This document shows positions 1 to 6,863 of a stretch of DNA of 64,000 bases, in pieces. Both the position numbers and the translations under genes were made by a program. Under the pieces are notes generated by a model. The model saw only the letters and a program-made list of their open reading frames with translations, was not told where the DNA came from and did not search any database. Position 1 is the first letter of the stretch; the number at the start of each line of letters is the position of its first letter. Source of the DNA: UBA1672 sp964351365 (lineage in GTDB: Bacteria > Pseudomonadota > Alphaproteobacteria > Micavibrionales > Micavibrionaceae); assembly GCA_964351365.1 (NCBI GenBank), contig CAYGNP010000005.1, forward strand, positions 43,414 through 107,413, read 5' to 3'.

Positions 1-249
1 ACAGACACCGGCAAGACCATCACCCGCCTGTGCGATACAACCGTAAAATTTAAATCCCTGACAAAACAGGAAACGCAAACCTATATTGAATCAGGCGAAT
101 GGCAAGACAAAGCCGGAGGCTATGCCATACAGGGGCTGGCAGGCGCGTACATAAAATCCATACAAGGCTCATATTCAAATGTGGTTGGCCTCTCTCTTTA
201 TGATATACTGCAAATCGTTAAGGGAAATAATTTTTTATTTAAACAATAA
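1..249 (+). CDS. maf: Maf family nucleotide pyrophosphatase (3' part only)
   Basis: The C-terminal 82 codons of a Maf-like protein run from the window edge to TAA at 247-249. The frame shows the hallmark tail of the family: a GEW...KAGGYAIQG block, then GSYSNVVGLSLYD. Maf proteins hydrolyse non-canonical or canonical nucleoside triphosphates and are linked to division control and nucleotide-pool cleaning. The 5' end lies outside the window. The gene is 28 bp upstream of an RNase E/G gene on the same strand, and maf next to an rng-type gene is a common alphaproteobacterial arrangement, so the two are probably co-transcribed. Confidence 0.9.
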   Translation, partial: TDTGKTITRLCDTTVKFKSLTKQETQTYIESGEWQDKAGGYAIQGLAGAYIKSIQGSYSNVVGLSLYDILQIVKGNNFLFKQ

Positions 250-277
250 CTTTAAGTAATAAAGGTAAATATCTGTT

Positions 278-1501
278 TTGGATATACTAATTGAAGAATT
301 TGAAGGTAATATATGGTCGGTAGCACTCGAAAACGGACGGATCGAGGGCCTTGAAATCGATCCCCCCGGCGAACAAGTGCGCTACGGATCGATTTACTAC
401 GCAAAAGTCACGCGCATTGACGCCGCACTCGATGCGGCCTTCCTCGACCTTGATGGCGATAACACCGGCATACTCTACAACCGTGACCTGCGCGTTAAAA
501 CGGCTGACGACAATATCATCAAGGGCGGCGACACACCCATCGGCAAAATCCTCAATCCCGGTGACATGATCATCGTTCAGGCAAAAACATCCTACATCGA
601 GCGCCCCAACGACGATTTCTGGCACGCCGAAGATAAAATCGCACAAGTCAGCATGGATGTAACCCTGCAGGGCCGTTATCTGATTTTCTGCACCATGATG
701 AACAAAAATCGCCTCTCACAGCGTATCCGCGGCAATAAAATACGCCAGCAACTCGAAGACATGATCGGCTCGCTCAAGGGCTTAAACGGGTTCATTCTGC
801 GCGCCGCCGCGCTAGACCTTCAAACCGAAATCCTCGAGCGCGAAGCCAAACTCCTCCTCGAGATGTGGCGCAAAATGAGCAAATATTTTACCGGCAAAAG
901 CCCCTCTCTCATTGCCCTTGGCCCCGATTCAATCCAGAGAATCCTGAGCGATAAAGCACTGAAAACCATCGAACGCATCGAAGTTGTCACCATGGATCAT
1001 TTCAGCCAGGCAGAGGAATGGTGTGCGCTCTTTGCGCCCGATCTGATGACGAAAATCAACCCCATCGAGCTTGAAAACGCCGCGCAGGATCTTGCCCTCC
1101 TTGAATATCGTGACATTCTGGGCCAAATCGAAGCCCTCTTCCAAAATTACGTCCTCCTCCCCCATGGCGGCAACATTATCATACAAGAAACCGCCGCCCT
1201 CACAGCCATAGACGTGAATAAAGGCGGCGATAAACGTAGCCATCTCGCCCTGAACCTTGAGGCCGCCGAGGAAATCGCGCGTCAGATGCGCCTGCGCAAT
1301 CTGGGTGGCATTGTCATTGTCGACTTCCTCAAAATGAACAAGAAAGACGAAAAAACCTTACTTTCCCTGCTCGAAGATAAAATCTACGCCGACCCCTGCA
1401 CCGTTCAAATCCATGGCTTCACAAAGCTCGGTCTGATCGAGATGACCCGAAAACGACGCACCGCCCCCCTAGGCGAACGTTTCGATGGCATCACCTTTTA
1501 A
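278..1501 (+). CDS. rng: Ribonuclease E/G family protein, short form
   Basis: A 407-residue endoribonuclease of the RNase E/G family, acting in rRNA maturation and mRNA decay. It starts at TTG 278 with an AAAGG about 12 bases upstream. Residues ~35-120 form the S1 RNA-binding domain (YYAKVTRID, DAAFLDLDG). The DNase I-like catalytic part follows, with the expected metal-binding aspartates in AIDVNKGG and IVIVDFLKM. The protein ends soon after LIEMTRKRR, so the CPxCxGxG zinc-link and small domain that usually allow tetramerisation in RNase E/G are absent. It is shorter than E. coli RNase G (about 490 residues). The stop is clean, with no frameshift visible. Downstream is tRNA-Phe rather than the yacG-type gene often found there. 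Confidence 0.9.
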   Translation: MDILIEEFEGNIWSVALENGRIEGLEIDPPGEQVRYGSIYYAKVTRIDAALDAAFLDLDGDNTGILYNRDLRVKTADDNIIKGGDTPIGKILNPGDMIIVQAKTSYIERPNDDFWHAEDKIAQVSMDVTLQGRYLIFCTMMNKNRLSQRIRGNKIRQQLEDMIGSLKGLNGFILRAAALDLQTEILEREAKLLLEMWRKMSKYFTGKSPSLIALGPDSIQRILSDKALKTIERIEVVTMDHFSQAEEWCALFAPDLMTKINPIELENAAQDLALLEYRDILGQIEALFQNYVLLPHGGNIIIQETAALTAIDVNKGGDKRSHLALNLEAAEEIARQMRLRNLGGIVIVDFLKMNKKDEKTLLSLLEDKIYADPCTVQIHGFTKLGLIEMTRKRRTAPLGERFDGITF

Positions 1502-1576
1502 AAGTTTAAACAAGGCGCTGGACAAGCCCGCCGCATTCTTTTATAAGCTAAAGACCTCGTGATTAGGTTCACAAAT

Positions 1577-1651
1577 GCCCGGGTAGCTCAGGGGTAGAGC
1601 AAGGGATTGAAAATCCCTGTGTCGGTGGTTCGATTCTGCCCCCGGGCACCA
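1577..1651 (+). tRNA. tRNA-Phe (GAA), copy 1
   Basis: A full 75-nt cloverleaf can be drawn. The acceptor GCCCGGG pairs with CCCGGGC. The D stem is GCTC/GAGC. The anticodon stem is AGGGA/TCCCT around loop TTGAAAA (anticodon GAA, Phe). The T stem is GGTGG/CTGCC with loop TTCGATT. The 3' ACCA end is encoded. An identical gene lies at 2411-2485 in the second copy of the repeat. This copy follows the rng gene and is probably at the ancestral position. Confidence 0.97.
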
Positions 1652-1719
1652 TTTACAAAACCTTCCATTTTATCATTGGGTAAAGCTTATATTGGGCGCT
1701 TTATTTGTACGGCGTTTTT

Positions 1720-1750
1720 TTGTGGAAAAGCCCGCGACTTTCTATATGAT
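1720..1750 (+). promoter_or_regulatory. Putative sigma70-type promoter (copy 1)
   Basis: TTGTGG at 1720-1725 and TATATG at 1743-1748 are separated by 17 bases. The first ATG follows at 1767 behind an AGAGG. The same promoter is duplicated at 2554-2584. In this copy it would drive the truncated leader ORF and, through it, the inserted gene at 1859. Called by eye only. Confidence 0.4.
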
Positions 1751-1766
1751 GCTATAGAGGTATATA

Positions 1767-1862
1767 ATGCTGCATCTTACTAATATTGTTGATACATTTC
1801 CTACTGTTAGCATTCCCAATAGTAATAGCGGACTACCTGAAGGCGCGAGGATGAAACCATGA
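1767..1862 (+). pseudogene. 5' fragment of the cupin/DUF2867-like gene, now a 31-codon leader ORF
   Basis: This is the first 24 codons of the gene at 2601 (start MLHLTNIVDTFP), carried over in the first repeat copy with one substitution (P23 to L). It then runs seven codons into the insert and stops at TGA 1860-1862. That stop overlaps the ATG of the next gene at 1859 (ATGA). The fragment keeps the original Shine-Dalgarno and start codon, so it could be translated and could feed ribosomes into the inserted gene by translational coupling. A functional peptide is not implied. Confidence 0.8.
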
Positions 1863-2350
1863 CCCGTCGCGTGGTGCCGCTCCATCAAACCGAAACCGAC
1901 CAATCGGGCGAGATGGACCTGGTCAACGGCGAACCATTCACCGGACTCATCGTCGATTTCGACGAGAATGGCGAACTGAACTCCATCTCCGAGAGCGAGA
2001 ATGGCGTGCCGCATGGATACTCCATCGATCTGGAGAATGGTCGCCCGGTCGCGGTCGACGAGTATTTTCACGGCACGGAACACGGGCTGATGGCCGAGTG
2101 GCGAGACGGTGCGCTCGCCTTCGTTGCGCGCGTCCAGTTCAGAACCGAGGACCAACGCCAGACCTTTACCAGCGACCTTCCCGCTCCGCTGGTGATCAAC
2201 GCAGAGGGTGTGGCGACCGTGGCGCGGCTGCGCCTGCTCAATCCGCGGATCCCTCCCATCCAGCTTTCGGCGCCCGAGCTCTACGCTCGGTTTCAGGCCG
2301 CGGCGCCCGGCCTGATCGCTGAAACCAGGCGCGGCCTTGGACTGGAGTGA
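1859..2350 (+). CDS. Unknown GC-rich inserted gene, MORN/YwqK-like repeat protein
   Basis: A 163-residue soluble, acidic protein with no signal peptide or membrane segment. Residues ~15-85 contain short repeats of the form G-x-NG-x-P-hydrophobic (LVNGEPFTGLIVDF, DLENGRPVAVDEYF). These resemble the MORN-variant repeats of YwqK-type proteins. The C-terminal half matches nothing I recognise. Base composition is clearly GC-richer than the genes on both sides and third positions are strongly G/C, so recent acquisition is likely. It has no convincing Shine-Dalgarno of its own other than GAGG at 1847-1850. Its ATG overlaps the stop of the truncated leader ORF, which suggests coupled translation from the duplicated promoter. 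No partner toxin or integrase gene is visible. Confidence 0.6.
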   Translation: MTRRVVPLHQTETDQSGEMDLVNGEPFTGLIVDFDENGELNSISESENGVPHGYSIDLENGRPVAVDEYFHGTEHGLMAEWRDGALAFVARVQFRTEDQRQTFTSDLPAPLVINAEGVATVARLRLLNPRIPPIQLSAPELYARFQAAAPGLIAETRRGLGLE

Positions 2351-2410
2351 CCGTTGCGAGCGCGCCGCATTCTTTTATAAGCTAAAGACCTCGTGATTAG
2401 GTTCACAATT

Positions 2411-2485
2411 GCCCGGGTAGCTCAGGGGTAGAGCAAGGGATTGAAAATCCCTGTGTCGGTGGTTCGATTCTGCCCCCGGGCACCA
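2411..2485 (+). tRNA. tRNA-Phe (GAA), copy 2
   Basis: Identical in all 75 positions to the tRNA at 1577-1651, including the encoded CCA end. The only difference nearby is T2409 in place of A two bases upstream. It lies 40 bp after the start of the second repeat copy. Confidence 0.97.
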
Positions 2486-2553
2486 TTTACAAAACCTTCC
2501 ATTTTATCATTGGGTAAAGCTTATATTGGGCGCTTTATTTGTACGGCGTTTTT

Positions 2554-2584
2554 TTGTGGAAAAGCCCGCGACTTTCTATATGAT
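2554..2584 (+). promoter_or_regulatory. Putative promoter of the cupin/DUF2867-like gene (copy 2)
   Basis: TTGTGG-17-TATATG, identical to 1720-1750. It lies downstream of tRNA-Phe copy 2 and 16 bp before the ATG at 2601, which is preceded by AGAGG. Read-through from the tRNA is also possible. Confidence 0.4.
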
Positions 2585-2600
2585 GCTATAGAGGTATATA

Positions 2601-4013
2601 ATGCTGCATCTTACTAATATTGTTGATACATTTCCTACTGTTAGCATTCCCAATAGTAATAGCGGACCACCTGTCGAGGTGTCTTTAATTGCACAGCTGG
2701 GGCACGGTGCAGGCAATCATCTTGTATCACATGTCGCCTCAAGACAGAAAAATCACGCAGAGTTTATTGATGAATTAGATGAGCCGTCAGCAAAGCTCGC
2801 TGGAACCAATTTTTCTCTGGGGGACACAACGTCTCTTTATTCATTTATCGTTGGGCCAAAAGGGCATCCTTTTCATAGGCACGCAGGGCATCGTATATTT
2901 ACGGCTGTTTCAGGAAGTGGTGGAGCACAATTACGGTTTTCTACTGCCACTATGGAAGAAATTGAGGAAAACCCACATAAATTTATTGAAGCACTTCACT
3001 TTATCAATATACCTCCAGATTGTCTTTTTACAGTTAGGTTCGGTGGTGAAACATGGCATCAATTTTGGCCACTATCAAAAAACTCTTTGCATCCTGTTTT
3101 CTTTGCACTGTCTTGCCATACAGATGAATTAGGCGGAAATCTGTCTGATGAGTTAAAGGAAAAAATAAAGTCAAATAAGGCGGATATACCATCACTTACG
3201 GAAGTTCTGCCGCCTGATGTTTCAAAGCTAATTTATTCCAAGGACTTTCAAGAGGAAATTATTCCAACGACAACTCTTTCATTGGATGCCGCTGCAGGAA
3301 CAGTGCAGCGAAAGGTTTGTGATACATTCAGGGGACGCATGGGTATGCTGCGCGGCGCTTGGGGCAATTGGTATGGTTCTGGTGGTTATATATCACAAAC
3401 GGATATGACAAAAACAGTTGTTGAGTTAAAGAATATCCCCGATCACTCGATACTAAGAAATCATCTCGATCAAGTTTTTTTAAATCACGAAGATACTTTT
3501 TTGATTTTTTTAAAAGGCTTTGACTTTAAAGGACTTAACGCTGCGCAAATTCTAGAGCTATTACTAGAAGGGTTTTTGATGAATGCTCCGCAGGGCGTTT
3601 CAAGGCTTATGATGTTTCGGAATATGATCGTAAAGCCATTGGGGTTAAGGACATCGCCTTTAGGTTGCCCTGTTTCCTCACTTCTGTCAGATGATATGAG
3701 AAATCTTTTTGCAAATAAGTACCCAGTATTAGATCAAAAAATTGAAGAAGATAGAGCTATGGCTCAGGTAATATTGGGAGCAGATGACAAGCACCTTAAG
3801 TTTAGATCTTGCGTTGGAGTGGAAGTCATAGATCAACATAATGTAAAAATCACATTAGGGACACGTGTTCATTGTAAGAATATGTTCGGGCGTTTCTATA
3901 TGTATATTATTGATTATGTTCATCGCCATTACATTACACCTACTATGTTAAGCCGTGCATCGGATTATGTTATTTCTCAAGTAAAACCAACGCATCGCAA
4001 CCCATTACAATAA
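2601..4013 (+). CDS. Cupin-like N-terminus fused to a DUF2867-like C-terminus, unknown function
   Basis: A 470-residue soluble protein with no signal peptide. Residues ~75-175 look like a cupin/RmlC-type barrel: GPKGHPFHRHAGHRIF carries a possible metal-binding HxH set, and GGETWHQFWP could give a later strand. Residues ~240-460 resemble DUF2867: LRGAWGNWYG, GLRTSPLGCPVS, LGADDKHLKFRSCVGV, then a thioesterase/START-like TLGTRVHCKNMFGRFYM...VHRHY tail. The function of DUF2867 is not established. The gene is noticeably AT-rich compared with its neighbours, and its 5' end is duplicated at 1767. It probably belongs to an acquired segment anchored at tRNA-Phe, together with the small gene at 4090. 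Confidence 0.7.
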   Translation: MLHLTNIVDTFPTVSIPNSNSGPPVEVSLIAQLGHGAGNHLVSHVASRQKNHAEFIDELDEPSAKLAGTNFSLGDTTSLYSFIVGPKGHPFHRHAGHRIFTAVSGSGGAQLRFSTATMEEIEENPHKFIEALHFINIPPDCLFTVRFGGETWHQFWPLSKNSLHPVFFALSCHTDELGGNLSDELKEKIKSNKADIPSLTEVLPPDVSKLIYSKDFQEEIIPTTTLSLDAAAGTVQRKVCDTFRGRMGMLRGAWGNWYGSGGYISQTDMTKTVVELKNIPDHSILRNHLDQVFLNHEDTFLIFLKGFDFKGLNAAQILELLLEGFLMNAPQGVSRLMMFRNMIVKPLGLRTSPLGCPVSSLLSDDMRNLFANKYPVLDQKIEEDRAMAQVILGADDKHLKFRSCVGVEVIDQHNVKITLGTRVHCKNMFGRFYMYIIDYVHRHYITPTMLSRASDYVISQVKPTHRNPLQ

Positions 4014-4089
4014 AACTGCGGCTTCGTTTTTTGCTTTTCTATGCCTGGCAGCTGTAAAGATATGGATAAAACATTGTGAAAGAAAAAAG

Positions 4090-4392
4090 ATGGTACGTAG
4101 ACTTGAAAAATTAGAATCCAGAAAACGCTGGAGTGAACTTAGAGACCTGTGGAATGAGTTTGATCCTATCGGAGTTATGGGTGATCTGGAATGGCCTCGT
4201 GATGAATATGAGAGCTATTGTGGTACATCCATGCGACTACTGGAGCAGAATGCCGAAAATAAAGAGTTGGAAGCCTACGTTCGTTCTGCTCTGGACAACA
4301 TGGGTATTGGCGCAAGCGATGACGCGATACAAAATTTTGTAAAAAAACTAAAAATCTGGTTTCAAGAAAAGTGGTCAGGAACATGCGTCTGA
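4090..4392 (+). CDS. Small DUF1871-like hypothetical protein
   Basis: A 100-residue protein whose start (LRDLWNEFDPIGVMGD...WPRDEYESY) resembles the DUF1871-type helical family, in which an N/E-W-DPIG block is followed by an acidic P-x-DEY stretch. Members are mostly uncharacterised and sometimes lie beside toxin or immunity genes. The gene is AT-rich, like the preceding one 76 bp upstream. The Shine-Dalgarno is weak (GAAAG about 10 bases upstream). The segment between the two genes has no clear terminator, so they may be co-transcribed. Confidence 0.65.
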   Translation: MVRRLEKLESRKRWSELRDLWNEFDPIGVMGDLEWPRDEYESYCGTSMRLLEQNAENKELEAYVRSALDNMGIGASDDAIQNFVKKLKIWFQEKWSGTCV

Positions 4393-4607
4393 CTTTTGTC
4401 CACACGACCTAGCTGCTGCATTTTTCTTAACAAGAAAAACCAGCATAAATAAAATTATAGATATATTTTCCGTAAATACTTACACATTTTTAACTCTTTC
4501 CATATTATTATGTAGAGTGCGTTTGTTGCAGCGCACCTTTTTGTTACGCATTCGGGAGTGGAAAATGTGTAATATCAAGAGTTTAAAGCTATTAAAGGTG
4601 GGAAAAT

Positions 4608-6800
4608 ATGGCTTATAAAGTATTTGAAGATTTTGGTCAAAAATATAACGCAAATGCACCGGATCAACCGGAGAGCATCACATTAACGGTTTCCGAAGGC
4701 CAAAATATCGACTTGCCAGACACAAACTATGTCACAGATTCACAAATTTCGCGCGACGGCTCAGACCTCGTGCTGCAAACCAGTAACGGAACAATCACAA
4801 TCGAGGGATACTTTAACGCCGAGCCAGCGCCAAATCTTGTCGGCCCTGATGGCCACACCCTAACCCCTGATCTCGTAAATTCATTCATCACCAGCGGCTC
4901 GGAGTTCGCCGATACAGGAATGAACGCAAATGACGCCTCCCCTGTTGGCGTGGTCCAGGAAGTCAGCGGCCAGGCAACAGTAAAACATCTGGACGGCACA
5001 GTCGAAACCATTGCCATCGGCACCTACATTTATCAGGGCGACATCATTGAAACCGACCAAAACGGCGCGGTCAACATTATGTTCATTGATGAAACGACAT
5101 TCGCAGTCTCAGAAGATGCGCGACTGGCGATTGATGAATATGTCTACGACCCCTCAACACAATCAGGCGAGTCTAACTTCTCGGTTCTCAAAGGCGTGTT
5201 CGTCTTTACCTCTGGACTTATTGGCCGAGACGATCCGGACGACGTAACAATTCAAACCCCATCCGGCTCTATCGGTATCCGCGGAACAATTATTGCCGGG
5301 AATGTGAACACAGGCGAAATCACGGTGATCGAAGGCGCTATTGTGCTGACAGATTACTCAGGAAATAGCATTACACTGGCAAACCAATACGAAACTGCTC
5401 GATTTAACCCATCAGAGAGCAATATCGAACATATTGGTAACCTCAGCGCGCAGGATGTTTCAAGCAAATTCGCCAGTGTTTCCGGCGTTTCTGCAAATCT
5501 CTTCTCCTCTATTATGGACAACGCAAAAGAATCTGAAGAACAGGATAACAAACAAAATTCTGCACCAGAATCACCTGAAAATACCCAAGAATCCGAAACG
5601 CAGGATGAATCAAACGCCACTCAAGCAGAGCCAGAAGCGCAGACAACCCAAATCATCACCAGCGAACAAATCATCAAAGGTGACACCCAAATCATAACAT
5701 CGCCTTCAAAGAGTACCGCTCCTGCGACAACACAAAACACTGCACCTGCACCAACAACAACGGCGACACAAACGATACAGCCGCCTACTTTTAACCAAAC
5801 ACCGCAGGAGCAGTTAGCCCCCGTTCAGGGCCCAACAGCAGCGACCGTAAGCCGCAGCGCGCCAATAGCCTTCTTCAGCGGCTCACAAAACAGCCACTTT
5901 GAATATAATTTTGCAGCCGAGTTCAATGACCCGGACAACCGCATCACCGGCTATCAGCTCATCAGCGACCTATATTCACAAAGCGCGGATATACTAAATG
6001 GATCAGTAAATTTCAACAGCACAACCGGATTGTTAAGGTTTAACTTAAACTCAACAACAACAAACGACGACATCGAAAGTTTTACCATCCGCGCAATGAC
6101 CCTTGATGGCCCGATAGACGCAACCTATTCATTCGATGTTCGTGATGTGGTTGGCACACCAACAACCCTAAACCCGAACATAACTTTGAACGCTGGCACG
6201 GTATTCAGCGGCGATAACGCTCTGGGCGGCCAGATTAACATTAATGGGCCAAACGTATCTTATTACGGTAGCAATAACGACAACCTCGTAACAATTAACA
6301 ATACAGGTTCTCTCGTAAAAACATCGGGCGGAAACGACACTATAACGATAACAACCGGAAGCCCCTACTTCGCTTTCGGCGAAGCCGGGAACGATACATT
6401 CATCATTAACAATACAACCGCTATGAACAGCTTGCAATCAGGCACAAATATGGGCCGCATGGACGGCGGTACTGGCCAAGATACCCTCAAATTTTTGACT
6501 GGTGGTAACATTAACTTCGCGACCATGGCCGACAAAAATTTTATAAAAAATATCGAAACCATTAATACCGATAATGGCGCGGCAAACACGGTAACACTGG
6601 ATTACAACAGCGTACTCAGAATGACCGATGCCGACAATAAACTCGTTATCGATCTAGACAGTAACGATAACTTTGTTTTCAACCGAAATGGCCATAATTT
6701 TACAAATGTCGGATCAAACGGTGGATTTACAGAATACACTGACGGCGTCGTGACCCTCTTGGTCGATGATACGCATAACGCCGTAAGCGGAATTCTCTAA
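4608..6800 (+). CDS. FecR-domain surface/secreted protein with RTX-like C-terminal repeats
   Basis: A 730-residue acidic protein with no classical signal peptide. Residues ~114-232 form a FecR-type domain: VVQEVSGQATVKHLDG, then GDIIETDQNGAVNI, then TPSGSIGIRGTIIAG. Residues ~305-425 are low-complexity, rich in Q, T, E and P, probably an extended linker. Residues ~430-520 look like a cadherin/dystroglycan-type domain (LLRFNLNSTT, FDVRDVVG). From ~570 there are degenerate calcium-binding turns (SGGNDTI, GEAGNDTF, DGGTGQDTL). This layout is typical of alphaproteobacterial adhesin-like proteins exported by a type I system, but no transporter gene is in the window. AAAGGTGGG 6 bp upstream supports the start. 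The AT-rich 215 bp before it probably hold the promoter. Confidence 0.75.
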   Translation: MAYKVFEDFGQKYNANAPDQPESITLTVSEGQNIDLPDTNYVTDSQISRDGSDLVLQTSNGTITIEGYFNAEPAPNLVGPDGHTLTPDLVNSFITSGSEFADTGMNANDASPVGVVQEVSGQATVKHLDGTVETIAIGTYIYQGDIIETDQNGAVNIMFIDETTFAVSEDARLAIDEYVYDPSTQSGESNFSVLKGVFVFTSGLIGRDDPDDVTIQTPSGSIGIRGTIIAGNVNTGEITVIEGAIVLTDYSGNSITLANQYETARFNPSESNIEHIGNLSAQDVSSKFASVSGVSANLFSSIMDNAKESEEQDNKQNSAPESPENTQESETQDESNATQAEPEAQTTQIITSEQIIKGDTQIITSPSKSTAPATTQNTAPAPTTTATQTIQPPTFNQTPQEQLAPVQGPTAATVSRSAPIAFFSGSQNSHFEYNFAAEFNDPDNRITGYQLISDLYSQSADILNGSVNFNSTTGLLRFNLNSTTTNDDIESFTIRAMTLDGPIDATYSFDVRDVVGTPTTLNPNITLNAGTVFSGDNALGGQININGPNVSYYGSNNDNLVTINNTGSLVKTSGGNDTITITTGSPYFAFGEAGNDTFIINNTTAMNSLQSGTNMGRMDGGTGQDTLKFLTGGNINFATMADKNFIKNIETINTDNGAANTVTLDYNSVLRMTDADNKLVIDLDSNDNFVFNRNGHNFTNVGSNGGFTEYTDGVVTLLVDDTHNAVSGIL

Positions 6801-6826
6801 TCAGAGAAAAAAGATGTGTGGGGAAT

Positions 6827-6863
6827 GCTGTGGATAAGAAGTCTTTCAAGACTTTTCCACAGC
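6827..6863. terminator. Long hairpin between convergent genes, possible bidirectional terminator
   Basis: GCTGTGGA (6827-6834) pairs with TCCACAGC (6856-6863), and inside it AAGTCTT (6839-6845) pairs with AAGACTT (6848-6854). The hairpin covers the last codons and stop of glpK and lies 27 bp after the stop of the convergent FecR-domain gene. There is no good T-run, so termination is only likely, not shown. Confidence 0.4.

Larger units (their letters stand above)
1529..1839 (+). repeat. 311-bp direct repeat, copy 1 (tRNA-Phe plus promoter plus start of a gene)
   Basis: This segment matches 2363-2673 at a constant offset of 834 bp. By eye there are only two mismatches (A1575/T2409 and T1834/C2668). 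It contains a complete tRNA-Phe, about 115 bp of intergenic DNA with a likely promoter, and the first 24 codons of the gene that is complete at 2601. At its left edge the copies diverge just before CGCCGCATTC, and at its right edge just after ACCTG. The two copies bracket a GC-rich 0.5-kb insert. Confidence 0.95.
2363..2673 (+). repeat. 311-bp direct repeat, copy 2
   Basis: Second copy of 1529-1839, with two mismatches. Here the repeat runs into the intact gene at 2601, whereas the left copy runs back into the rng spacer. The arrangement is therefore equivalent to an 834-bp unit inserted next to, and duplicating, tRNA-Phe and the start of the neighbouring gene. Confidence 0.95.

Noticed and set aside
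1577..2485. Classic genomic island integrated at tRNA-Phe by a tyrosine integrase
   Set aside because: No integrase gene, no partial tRNA 3' end elsewhere in the window, and the repeats are 311 bp with two full tRNAs, unlike a usual att duplication.
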